NCBI RefSeq assembly: GCF_900111745.1 | Contig: NZ_FOIJ01000008.1 | Location: forward strand, 186,001 to 250,000 | Direction of reading: 5' to 3' | From: Stigmatella erecta | GTDB lineage: Bacteria; Myxococcota; Myxococcia; Myxococcales; Myxococcaceae | DNA: 64,000 nucleotides | In this document: piece after piece, positions 11,364-19,593 of the stretch | How positions within the stretch are numbered: the stretch's first letter is position 1 | Layout: each line of letters opens with the position of its first letter | The notes under the pieces: model-generated | Told to the model about the DNA's origin: nothing | Seen by the model: the letters and a program-made list of their open reading frames with translations, nothing else | Database searches by the model: none | Made by a program: the position numbers and the translations under genes

Positions 11364-13157
11364 GTGAACAGCGTGAACAAAAAGGTGAGCAGTCCCAGAC
11401 ATCTTCGGCGGGCCGTGGTGGTGATGACAGCCCTGCTGGGAGCCTGTGGCCCGGTGGACGAGGGCCAGAGTGGGGCCGTGGAAGCCCCCGCAGGCGCCAT
11501 CGGGCAGGAGGCGCTGGCGGGCGTCACGCTGGGAATCGTGGCCGGCAACATCCGCACGGCGAACCCGCAGCCGCTCAGCACGCACGCCGAGCAGATCTAC
11601 TGCGAGTTCAACCAGCTCGGGGCGCAGTGGGTCCGGATCGACGCGAACCAGACCGACACGGGCACGCCCGTCTACGAGTCCATCGTCCAGAAGGCGCACG
11701 CCAAGAACATCAAGGTCGATGTCGTGGTGCCCGCGCGCTACTGCGGCTCGGACACGAACCAGGCGGAGATCGACGCGTACACCACCGCCTACGTGAGCCA
11801 GCTCAACGCCCTGGCCAACAGCCTCTTCACGGGCACGGCCAAGGCGGACGCGTACGAGATTGGCAACGAGCCAAACGTCCAGGACACGGGCTGTCCGGAC
11901 GGGGTGAGCCGCTACCGCGTGAGCCCCAACGCCTTCGCGTGGCTGCTGCGCCGGGTGTGGGAGTGGAAGACGGCCAACAACCGCACGGAGCTCATCATCA
12001 GCGGTGGCCTGCGCAACACCTACCTCACCGAGCCGTACTGGACGCCGTTCTTCAACTCGAAGGCGTTCGTGCTGGCCAATGGCAGCAAGCACCGGCCCTT
12101 CGACTACTTCGGCATCCACCCGTTCAACCCGAACAACCTGGATGTGCAGTGCATCAACACGGGCAGCAGCGCGTGTTTCGGCACGTGGAAGGCCAACATC
12201 ACCTCGGGGCTCAAGAGCGTGGCCACGCGCGTGAACACCGCCACGGGCAAGACGGACTCGAAGCTGTTCGCCACCGCCTTCGGCCTGCAGCTGGCCGAGC
12301 CCGTCGTCGCGCCGGCCATCGCCTCGTGCGGCGCCAACAACTGCGTGCTCAACCAGCAGCAGATGGCCGCGGGCATGGACGCGGCGGCCAACGCCCTGGT
12401 GAGCAGCGGCGTGACGCCCTTTGGCCTCTGGTACAACTACCGCGATGACTCCGTGGAGCGCTTCGGCCTGCGCGGGGAGTGGAACGGCAACGCGTACGTG
12501 GCCAAGACGCAGGTGTGGAACAAGTACCGCAACCTGGCGGGCGGCTCGACGAACACGGACCCGGACGTGTGCTGGAACCTGGGCGCCGCCTACTACCCGC
12601 TGAGCTTCGACACCAAGGACTCGCGCCGCACCACCGTCACTTACGAGTGGTTCCTGGACCACTACAAGGCCGAGTGCGCCCCGGGTGAGCGCGTGGTGGG
12701 CCTGTCCCGCTCCTCCGCCAACGGCTGGGCCAGCACGGCGCTGTGCTACACGGACACCGTCACCGCCCCGCGCTACGAGCACCCCGTCCAGGGCGTGCCC
12801 CCCACCGGCTGCCAGTCCCGCTCCGTGCTGGGCGGGGACAACCGCGGCACCACGGCCTCGGGCGATTGGGATTCGGGCTACGCCAAGGTGGAGTGCGGCC
12901 TCGACGAGTACGTGGCCGGTGTGGCGCAGAGCCCGGACAACTTCTTCGCGGGCGTGCTGTGCTGCCCGGCCGCGGGCACCACGCGCAATTCCTGCACCCC
13001 GCGCGTCTTCGCCACCCAGGACAGCCGGGAGACGACGGCCTCCGGGAACTGGGACAGCGCCGGCACCAAGGGCGAGTGTGGCACCGGGAGCTTCGTGGCC
13101 GGTGTGAGCCGCGACGCCAACGGCGACCCGCACGCGCTGCTGTGCTGCGCCCAGTAG
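11364..13157 (+). CDS. TIM-barrel glycoside-hydrolase-like lipoprotein with three C-terminal Cys repeats
   Basis: A 597-residue lipoprotein. The GTG start at 11364 has AAGGAG 6 bases upstream. The lipobox is LGAC (Cys28). Residues about 50-420 look like a clan-A (beta/alpha)8 glycosidase: the acid/base motif GNEPN is present (E169), and FDYFGIHPFN and PFGLWYNY fit later strands. At the place where the nucleophile motif T-E-F-G is expected the sequence reads TAFG (A305), so catalysis may be lost or the nucleophile displaced. The C-terminus holds three repeats of about 50-60 residues containing [GS]xWDS..K.EC..[GS].[YF]VAGV...(F/H)A.[LV]CC, probably binding modules. Single gene ending at a strong terminator. 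Confidence 0.75.
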   Translation: MNSVNKKVSSPRHLRRAVVVMTALLGACGPVDEGQSGAVEAPAGAIGQEALAGVTLGIVAGNIRTANPQPLSTHAEQIYCEFNQLGAQWVRIDANQTDTGTPVYESIVQKAHAKNIKVDVVVPARYCGSDTNQAEIDAYTTAYVSQLNALANSLFTGTAKADAYEIGNEPNVQDTGCPDGVSRYRVSPNAFAWLLRRVWEWKTANNRTELIISGGLRNTYLTEPYWTPFFNSKAFVLANGSKHRPFDYFGIHPFNPNNLDVQCINTGSSACFGTWKANITSGLKSVATRVNTATGKTDSKLFATAFGLQLAEPVVAPAIASCGANNCVLNQQQMAAGMDAAANALVSSGVTPFGLWYNYRDDSVERFGLRGEWNGNAYVAKTQVWNKYRNLAGGSTNTDPDVCWNLGAAYYPLSFDTKDSRRTTVTYEWFLDHYKAECAPGERVVGLSRSSANGWASTALCYTDTVTAPRYEHPVQGVPPTGCQSRSVLGGDNRGTTASGDWDSGYAKVECGLDEYVAGVAQSPDNFFAGVLCCPAAGTTRNSCTPRVFATQDSRETTASGNWDSAGTKGECGTGSFVAGVSRDANGDPHALLCCAQ

Positions 13158-13213
13158 TCCAAGTCCCATGAAGCGGGCAGGGCCGTGCGGTCCGGACGGC
13201 TCCCGCCCCTCCC

Positions 13214-13247
13214 ACCGCGCTCCACCCTCCCCGGGTGTGAGCGCGGT
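13214..13247. terminator. bidirectional hairpin terminator
   Basis: A 9-bp perfect stem (ACCGCGCTC / GAGCGCGGT) continued, after a one-base bulge, by CACCC/GGGTG. It lies between the convergent glycosidase-like lipoprotein and SDR genes. Confidence 0.7.
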
Positions 13248-13253
13248 GCCGTT

Positions 13254-14297
13254 TCAGTGGACCGGCACCCCGTTCTCGTTGTTGCGCTCGGCGGCCCGGC
13301 GCGACAGCTCCGTCAGCCAGGAGCGCGTCAGCGGCGTCTCGCTCTGGTGGCCCTTGAAGCGCTCCGGGCTGCTGTCCTGCGGCAGGGAGCGGTTGACGAA
13401 CGCCAGCAGGGAGGCCGTCAGCTGGGGGGCCAGCGCGCGCGCCAGGGCGCCCAGCTTCGCGGGCAGGCCCACCAGCACCTCGGCGTCGCCCCGGCGGCTC
13501 GCCTCGATGATCTTCTTCGCCACGCGCTCGGCGTTCATCGAGAGGCCGGGCAGCGAGTCGCTCACGGAGAACCAAGCGTACTCCGCCTCGTGGTTGCCCT
13601 TGAACGTGGCGTTGCGCGGGCTGCCGGTGCGGATGAGCCCCGGGCACACGGTGGTGACCTGGATGCCGTCCTGCGCCAGCTCCGCGCGCATCCCGTCCGA
13701 GAGCCCCACCAGGGCGAACTTGCTCGCGCTGTAGGGCACCAGGTGCGGCACGCTGATTTTGCCGCCGATGGAGGCGATGTTGATGATGCGCCCCTGCTGG
13801 CGCTTCTTCATCCCCGGCAGCACCGCGAGCGTCGTGTAGAGCGGGGCCCAGAGGTGGATGTTGAAGGCCTCCTGGAAGTCCTCGAGCGTCATGGACTCGA
13901 TGGGGCCCGCCTGGATGATGCCGGCGTTGTTCACCAGCACGTCCACGGGCCCCAGCGTCTCCTGGACCTCGGCGACCATCGCCTCCACCTGGACGGGGTC
14001 CGTCACATCGCACGTGAGGGTCATGGCCTGGCCCCCCAGGGCGTCCAGCTCCACGCGGGCGCGCGCCAGCGTGGCCTCCTCCCGGCCGCAGATGGCCACG
14101 CGCGCGCCTTCCCGGAGGAAGCGCCGCGCGAGGACGAAGCCCAGCCCCCGGGAGCCCCCGGTGATGAGCACCGTCTTGTTCTGGAAGCTCGTGCTCCTGC
14201 GCAGCAGGGCCCGGAGCCCCAGCACCGTGCCAAGCCCGGCGGCGGCGAATGTCCCGAAGCTGAAGCGAGAGGGGTCCTTCATGTGGCGCTCTGCCAT
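13254..14297 (-). CDS. short-chain dehydrogenase/reductase with N-terminal hydrophobic segment
   Basis: A 347-residue classical SDR. NAD(P)-binding TGGSRGLGF lies at about residues 46-54, NNAG at 123-126, and the catalytic triad is S176, Y189, K193 (VPYSASKFAL). It is longer than the usual ~250 residues: there is an N-terminal hydrophobic stretch (about 14-33) that could anchor it to the membrane, and a C-terminal extension of ~80 residues ending in polar sequence. The substrate is not predictable. Start ATG 14297 is supported by GGGAGCG upstream. Monocistronic, divergent from the aminotransferase. Confidence 0.88.
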   Translation of the reverse strand: MAERHMKDPSRFSFGTFAAAGLGTVLGLRALLRRSTSFQNKTVLITGGSRGLGFVLARRFLREGARVAICGREEATLARARVELDALGGQAMTLTCDVTDPVQVEAMVAEVQETLGPVDVLVNNAGIIQAGPIESMTLEDFQEAFNIHLWAPLYTTLAVLPGMKKRQQGRIINIASIGGKISVPHLVPYSASKFALVGLSDGMRAELAQDGIQVTTVCPGLIRTGSPRNATFKGNHEAEYAWFSVSDSLPGLSMNAERVAKKIIEASRRGDAEVLVGLPAKLGALARALAPQLTASLLAFVNRSLPQDSSPERFKGHQSETPLTRSWLTELSRRAAERNNENGVPVH

Positions 14298-14468
14298 GGT
14301 TCGCTCCCTGTCCGCCGCGGCACTCCGGAAAGGATGCGGGCGGGACTGCGCTCAAGGTATTCATCCCGCGCGGACGTCTCCCCGCGGACGCCGGGCAGCG
14401 CTTGCTTACCCGGAAGGGGGGGAGCCGCCCGGACGGTGGCAGGGCAAGCAGGCATCGAGAGGAGCTTC

Positions 14469-15584
14469 ATGCGGATCCCCGACTTCAAGCTGGAGCGGTA
14501 CTTCGCGCGGTGGGAGTTCACCGCGCCCCACCTGCTGTGCTCCTCGGACATCGAGGGCTGGCGCATGGCGGAGCTGCTGGCGCTCGCGGACGCGGAGGCC
14601 CGCGCCCGGTGGGAGCACCTCACGCTGGGCTACACCGAATCCACGGGGCTGCCCGCGCTCAAGGAGGCCATCGCGGCGCTCTACCCGGGCGTGTCCCCAG
14701 GTCAGGTGCTCACCTTCGCCGGGGCCGAGGAGGCGGTGTTCGTGCTCATGAACGTGCTGCTGGGGGCCGGGGACCACGCGGTGGTGACGTGGCCGGGCTA
14801 CCAGTCCCTGCACGAGGTGGCGCGCGCCACCGGGGCGGAGGTGACGCTCCTGCCCCTGCGGGAGGAGCAGGGGTGGGCGTTGGACCTGGAGGCCCTGCGC
14901 GGGGCGCTGCGGCCCCACACGCGGCTCATCGTGGTGAACTTCCCGCACAACCCCACGGGGGCGCTGCCCACGCCGGAGGCCTTCGAGGCGCTGTGCGCGC
15001 TCGCCGAGGAGCGCGGGGTGTACCTGCTGTCCGACGAGGTGTACCGCCTGCTGGAGCATGCCCCGGCGCGGACGCTGCCCGCCGCGGTGGAGCGCACGGC
15101 GCGTGGCCTCAGCCTGGGCGTCATGTCCAAGGCGTTTGGCCTGGCGGGGCTGCGGGTGGGGTGGCTGGCGTGCCGGGACGCGGAGCTGCTGCGGCGGTGC
15201 GCGGCCTACAAGGACTACACCTCCATCTGCAACAGCGCCCCGAGCGAGGTGCTGGCCCTCATCGCGCTGCGCGAGAAGGACAAGGTGCTCGCCCGGAGCC
15301 GGGCCATTCTCGAGGACAACCTGAAGCGGCTGGATGCCTTCTTCGCGCGCCACGCGGACACGTTCCAGTGGGTGCGGCCGCGCGCCGGCAGCGTGGCCTT
15401 CCCGCGCCTGCTCCGGGACGTGCCCGTCACGGACTTCTGCCAGGCGCTCGTGGAGCGCGAAGGGGTGTTGTTATTGCCCGGCAGCGTCTATGACTTTCCG
15501 GGCAATCACTTCCGGCTGGGGTTCGGCCGTACCCGCCTGCCCGAGGCCCTGGAGCACTTGGAGCGCTTCCTCGCCGCGGGGTGA
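14469..15584 (+). CDS. class I/II PLP-dependent aminotransferase
   Basis: A 371-residue fold-type I aminotransferase. Recognisable features are the cofactor-binding region FAGAEEAVF, the NFPHNPTGALP segment, LLSDEVYR and the Schiff-base lysine K221 in MSKAFGLAGLRVGW; the C-terminal RLGFGR arginine should bind the substrate carboxylate. The frame is open far upstream, but only the ATG at 14469 has a proper RBS (GAGGAG). Substrate specificity is not clear: it resembles the broad aspartate/capreomycidine-synthase-like branch rather than a defined biosynthetic enzyme. No amino-acid pathway genes are adjacent. Confidence 0.88.
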   Translation: MRIPDFKLERYFARWEFTAPHLLCSSDIEGWRMAELLALADAEARARWEHLTLGYTESTGLPALKEAIAALYPGVSPGQVLTFAGAEEAVFVLMNVLLGAGDHAVVTWPGYQSLHEVARATGAEVTLLPLREEQGWALDLEALRGALRPHTRLIVVNFPHNPTGALPTPEAFEALCALAEERGVYLLSDEVYRLLEHAPARTLPAAVERTARGLSLGVMSKAFGLAGLRVGWLACRDAELLRRCAAYKDYTSICNSAPSEVLALIALREKDKVLARSRAILEDNLKRLDAFFARHADTFQWVRPRAGSVAFPRLLRDVPVTDFCQALVEREGVLLLPGSVYDFPGNHFRLGFGRTRLPEALEHLERFLAAG

Positions 15585-15761
15585 GGTCGCTTCCAACCCA
15601 CGCGATACATTGACACGTTGAGTCAGCTTCTTCAGGGACGCCTTGTTCTTCAAGGCTATCGATTTGTCAGGGAATGGCGCCGTAAGCTGAGTGGGCTCCC
15701 CGCTGGGTTTCCATCCCGCACGGAGCGCCCCTCTCTATCCCCCTTTGCTGGAGGCAATCGC

Positions 15762-16652
15762 ATGAAGAAGCTGCTTTACGCGGTCCTGGTGGCGTCATCC
15801 ATCCTGGTGGTTCCGGAAGCTTCGGCCACCAACTACACCCTGTGGATCCACGGCCGGAATGACGGCAAGACCCAGGCGGGCAATTACAACGACTTCAGTT
15901 ACTGGGGGCCGAGCAGCGCCGCGGCGGGCGTGAACAAGAAGGCGGTGAACTGGAACGGCACGCAACAGATTGGTGGCCAGAACAGCCGCATCCGCGATGC
16001 GCTGGATTGTTTCTGCACGGGAAACAACTGGTGCTACATCGCCGCGCACAGCGCCGGGAACCTGCAGATTGGCTATGCGCTGTCGCTCTACGGCGGCTCG
16101 GCGCGCTACAAGAAGAACGCCACGCCCAACTCCAGCGGCGTGTGCGGCAACACGGATGGCACCACGCAGACGGGCTGGAACATCAAGTGGGTGCGCGTGG
16201 CCTCGGGCGCCGGCGGTGGCAGCGAGCTGGCCGACGTGGGCGAGTGGGCCATGAGCGAGCCGCTGGTGAAGGACCTGGTCACCACCACGGCGCGCTCCAT
16301 GTATGACCACAACGCCACGCGCTCCAAGGTGTTCCACATGTACGCGGGCGCCAGCGGGACGTTCTACGCGGCCATCCTGGATGGCCAGGATGACGAGGCC
16401 GTCGCCTACCACTCCACGGGCGGTGTCTCGGGCAGCTCGGGCGGCGCCTACTGCAACCCCGGCGACTGGTTCTGCGACGGCACGCTGAACACCGGCACCA
16501 ACGCGTGCAGCGACGGCAAGGCCAAGTGGAGTAACCACTCGGTGGCCCTGCGCGATGACTCCGAGGCTTACAACCACTACGCCAACGGCAACTGGGCGGG
16601 CATCATCGCGCCGGTCCGCGCGGACGTCGCCCGGCTCGCCACCGCCAACTGA
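15762..16652 (+). CDS. secreted alpha/beta-hydrolase (lipase/esterase-like)
   Basis: A 296-residue exported protein: signal peptide MKKLLYAVLVASSILVVPEASA cleaved near residue 22, with GGAGG 8 bases upstream of the ATG. The mature protein starts NYTLWIHGRNDG, a typical oxyanion-hole HG, and has the nucleophile elbow AAHSAGN (Ser97), a variant of GxSxG. Late His residues (FHMYAG, AYHSTGG) could complete the triad. Cysteine-rich loops suggest disulfides. It is probably secreted through Sec and acts outside the cell. The next gene starts 13 bases downstream and is likely co-transcribed. Confidence 0.75.
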   Translation: MKKLLYAVLVASSILVVPEASATNYTLWIHGRNDGKTQAGNYNDFSYWGPSSAAAGVNKKAVNWNGTQQIGGQNSRIRDALDCFCTGNNWCYIAAHSAGNLQIGYALSLYGGSARYKKNATPNSSGVCGNTDGTTQTGWNIKWVRVASGAGGGSELADVGEWAMSEPLVKDLVTTTARSMYDHNATRSKVFHMYAGASGTFYAAILDGQDDEAVAYHSTGGVSGSSGGAYCNPGDWFCDGTLNTGTNACSDGKAKWSNHSVALRDDSEAYNHYANGNWAGIIAPVRADVARLATAN

Positions 16653-16665
16653 GTGACTCACTCCC

Positions 16666-17949
16666 ATGTCCCTGCCCCCTGCTGAAGGTGCTTCCCGTTC
16701 CTGGACACGCCGTGCCGCGTGGCTGGGGTTGCTCGTTCCGTTGGTGCTCGGAGGCTTGTGGTGGGGTGGGGGCCTGGGAGGCGAAGAGGTAGCCGGGCCC
16801 CTGGGGGGCTCTGACTCCCGGGGGGCCGGCACGCCCCCGGGGGGGCCCGGAGGCCCTCGCCAGGGGGGGGCTCCTGTCCGGGGCCCGGCGCCCGCCCGGG
16901 CCGCCGCGGGAAAGCCGGCCCTCTCTCCGGAGGAAGCGGAGCGGGAGGCGCAGCGCGAGCTCTGGGCGCAGCGGTTGGAACAGGCGCGGCTCACCCTCGA
17001 CACGTACCGGAAGGGGACGCGCTATCCGCCGGACTCCTCGCCCATCCGGGAGCACCCGGATCAGGAGCAGCTGCCCGCGCCGGAGCGCGCCCAGCGCCTG
17101 AGCAAGGAGTCTCCGGAGGTGCAGCTCCGGCTGAAGCAGGACAGGGTCTTCCTCGTGGGCGACGAGGCCGTGCACTTCTCCGTGGGGTGCGAGAACGCGA
17201 ACACCCGCGAGCCCCTGCCGTGCGAGGTGACGGGCGGCAAGGCCTTCGAGGCCGAGCTCATGGCGGGGGCCGGGAACGCCGCCGCGGCGGTGCCCCTGGT
17301 GTTCTCGGACGAAGGCCTCGAGGGGGACCCGGTGGCCCGGGATGGGCTGTTCACCGCGCGCCTCCAGCCCTCGAAGCAGGGCTTCGCGATGTTCTCCGGC
17401 ACGCTGCGGGTGGCGTTTCAGGTCCGCTCGGGCCGTGCGGAAGGGGGGGCGTTCTTCGATGTCCTCTACACGGCCCTGCCGCCGGCGGTGCTCACGGGCA
17501 AGGTGCGCGAGGCGGTGGAGCAGGGCTCCTTGCAGCTCTACCTGGGCATCCAGGTGCGCAAGCCGGGCCGCTACGTGCTGACGGGGCGGGTGGATGACGA
17601 GGCGGGCGTCCCCTTCGGGCATGTGGCCTTCAACGAGGAGCTGAAGGAGGGCGCGCACGAGGTGAAGTTCACGCTCTTCGGCAAGCTCCTCCTCGACGAG
17701 GCGCCCTCCTTCCCCTTGAAGCTGCGCGATGTGGATGGGTTCTTGCTGAAGGAAGAGGGCGACCCGGATCGCGAGCTGATGGCCGCGCTTCGCGGGTACG
17801 TCCATGCCACGCGGGAGTACCCCTCCACGTCCTTCTCCCCGGACGAGTGGCAGTCGGAGGAGCGCACCCGCCACCTCGACGAGTTCACCCGGGACGTGAA
17901 CGAAGCCCAGAAGCAGCTCGACGCCATCGCGGGCAAGGGCACGCCCTGA
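16666..17949 (+). CDS. membrane-anchored periplasmic protein, partner of the lipase-like gene
   Basis: A 427-residue protein with one N-terminal TM helix (about 17-37), then a Gly/Pro-rich linker (about 38-85) and a large extracytoplasmic region. Around residues 155-290 a beta-rich domain (LRLKQDRVFLVGDEAVHFSV; DGLFTARLQPSKQGF; GTLRVAFQVRSG) resembles immunoglobulin-like modules of myxobacterial surface proteins. The spacing of 13 bases to the lipase-like gene indicates an operon, and the topology would suit a foldase or surface-tethering role, as with classical lipase chaperones, though there is no sequence match to Lif. Function unknown. Confidence 0.72.
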   Translation: MSLPPAEGASRSWTRRAAWLGLLVPLVLGGLWWGGGLGGEEVAGPLGGSDSRGAGTPPGGPGGPRQGGAPVRGPAPARAAAGKPALSPEEAEREAQRELWAQRLEQARLTLDTYRKGTRYPPDSSPIREHPDQEQLPAPERAQRLSKESPEVQLRLKQDRVFLVGDEAVHFSVGCENANTREPLPCEVTGGKAFEAELMAGAGNAAAAVPLVFSDEGLEGDPVARDGLFTARLQPSKQGFAMFSGTLRVAFQVRSGRAEGGAFFDVLYTALPPAVLTGKVREAVEQGSLQLYLGIQVRKPGRYVLTGRVDDEAGVPFGHVAFNEELKEGAHEVKFTLFGKLLLDEAPSFPLKLRDVDGFLLKEEGDPDRELMAALRGYVHATREYPSTSFSPDEWQSEERTRHLDEFTRDVNEAQKQLDAIAGKGTP

Positions 17950-17964
17950 GGCGCGGCGCGCGGC

Positions 17965-19593
17965 TCAACCTTCGGCGGTGTCCGGAGGAAGGTCCTCGTC
18001 CGAGGGCGTGAAGGCCAGGGCGGGAGGCGCCAGGGCCGCGAGCATCGCGGTGGTGAGGAACGGATCGCCGGGCGCCAGGCCTCCGGCGAACAGTCCCGCG
18101 CCCCGCTCCTGGGACTCGGCCAGGGCCTCGGCGGGCGTCATGTTCCCCGAGGCGAGCGCCTCGAAGAGCTCGTCATTGCCCATCGCCGCCACGGCCCGGG
18201 CCGCGCTCGCCGCGTAGCGCGCCGCCTGCGTCTCGGCAGGGAGATCCTCGGGCAGGCTGTAGCCCAGCAGGGCGGCGCCGTGCGCCTGGAGGGCCGGGGC
18301 CACCGTGTCCCACGCGAAGGCCCCCACCGCGCCGCCCACGAGCAGGACGCGAAGCACCTCCGCGCGCAGCGAGGCGTCCGCCTCCCGCAGCTCCGCCAGG
18401 CGCGAGGGATCCGCGAGGAGCTGGGCCCAGGCGGTGCCGAGCCCTTCCACCTCTCCCTGGAAAAGGAGGGGGGCGAGCGCCCCCAGCACGCTGGCGCTGT
18501 CCTCTCCCAGCTGCGAGAGCTGGACGGCGTAGAGCTGGGTGAGGGCCGCCGCCACCTCTCCGAGGGGATGGGGGGCCAGGCCCAGTCCCGGGATGCCGAG
18601 CACCTCGCCGCTCAGCGCGCCCAGGGGCAGCCGTCCGCCTTCGCGCAGCCCCTCCACGGCCTGGAGGGTGCTCTGGGCGAGCCGCTTCGCGGCCGCCGCG
18701 CCCACGGGCCCTCCCAGCGCCATGCCGAGGTGCTCCATGGCGGTGAGCAGGAAGCCATGCGCCACGCGGCCATCCACCCCCGGCGCCTCCGGGGCGTCCC
18801 CGGTGAAGGCGGGCAGGTTCTGGAAGAAGCACTGGTGTTGCAGGGCCGCCAGCACGAGGAGCTGGGCCACCTGCTGGGGCGCGGTCTCGGCGAGGAACTG
18901 TTCCTCCAGCGTCCCCAGGCCTTGGGCGGCGGCGGTCGCGAACGCGCGCCGGGGCTCCCGCTGGGGCCCGTCGTCCTGGGCCGTCTGGAGAATCTCTTCC
19001 GCGAGGGCGTGCACGAGCCGCGCGGCTTGATCCGGGCGCAGCACGTGGGGAATCAGGACCGAGATCGCCTGGGCATCCACGGGCGGGGACAGCGAGGCCA
19101 GCTCCGGGAACCGGGGCCGCAGCGCCTCCGGGAACCGGGCGATGGGCGCGACCTGGCCGGGCTCGACGGCCTGGAGGCAGAGCTGGGCCTCCTGGGCGGC
19201 CATGCGGGTGAGGTTGCCTCCATAGAAGGAGAGAAGCTCCAGCAGGAAGGAGGGCCTCACCAGGAAGAAGGCGGCGGTCTCCAGGCGCTGCGCGGGCAGC
19301 AGCCGCGGGTCCGCGAAGAGCTGTGGGCCCAGGGCGTCCGCGAACAGGGCCTCCCACTGGGCCGCGTCCTGGTCCCGGGCCTCGGCATCGTCCGGGTGGC
19401 GCGCGCGGGCCAGACAGGCCGCGAGGCCCACCTGGAACTCGCGCTCCTGAAAGGCCGCGGCGTCCGCCTGGAGCAGGGCCTGCGTGAGCAGGGCGTCCGT
19501 GGTGGGCTGCCGGGGCAGCTCGGCCGCCGCGCGCAGCAACCGGCCCAGGAGGGCCGCACCGGGAGGAGGGCGCGTGTCCGGTGGCGTCTGCAT
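17965..19593 (-). CDS. large helical Ala/Leu-rich protein of unknown function
   Basis: A 542-residue protein, almost entirely helical, rich in Ala/Leu/Gln, with no signal peptide. Some segments are hydrophobic enough for membrane insertion (for example VLLVGGAVGAFAWDTVAPAL near residue 430). Its ATG overlaps the stop of the upstream gene (TGATG), so the two are translationally coupled and probably function together. No family or motif recognised. Confidence 0.7.
   Translation of the reverse strand: MQTPPDTRPPPGAALLGRLLRAAAELPRQPTTDALLTQALLQADAAAFQEREFQVGLAACLARARHPDDAEARDQDAAQWEALFADALGPQLFADPRLLPAQRLETAAFFLVRPSFLLELLSFYGGNLTRMAAQEAQLCLQAVEPGQVAPIARFPEALRPRFPELASLSPPVDAQAISVLIPHVLRPDQAARLVHALAEEILQTAQDDGPQREPRRAFATAAAQGLGTLEEQFLAETAPQQVAQLLVLAALQHQCFFQNLPAFTGDAPEAPGVDGRVAHGFLLTAMEHLGMALGGPVGAAAAKRLAQSTLQAVEGLREGGRLPLGALSGEVLGIPGLGLAPHPLGEVAAALTQLYAVQLSQLGEDSASVLGALAPLLFQGEVEGLGTAWAQLLADPSRLAELREADASLRAEVLRVLLVGGAVGAFAWDTVAPALQAHGAALLGYSLPEDLPAETQAARYAASAARAVAAMGNDELFEALASGNMTPAEALAESQERGAGLFAGGLAPGDPFLTTAMLAALAPPALAFTPSDEDLPPDTAEG

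Noticed and set aside
13185-14468. 428-codon upstream extension of the aminotransferase frame
   Set aside because: It runs through the opposite SDR gene and shows no protein features; the RBS is at 14469.
15609-15640. TTGACA upstream of the lipase-like gene as a promoter
   Set aside because: No acceptable -10 hexamer at 15-19 bases; could be chance.
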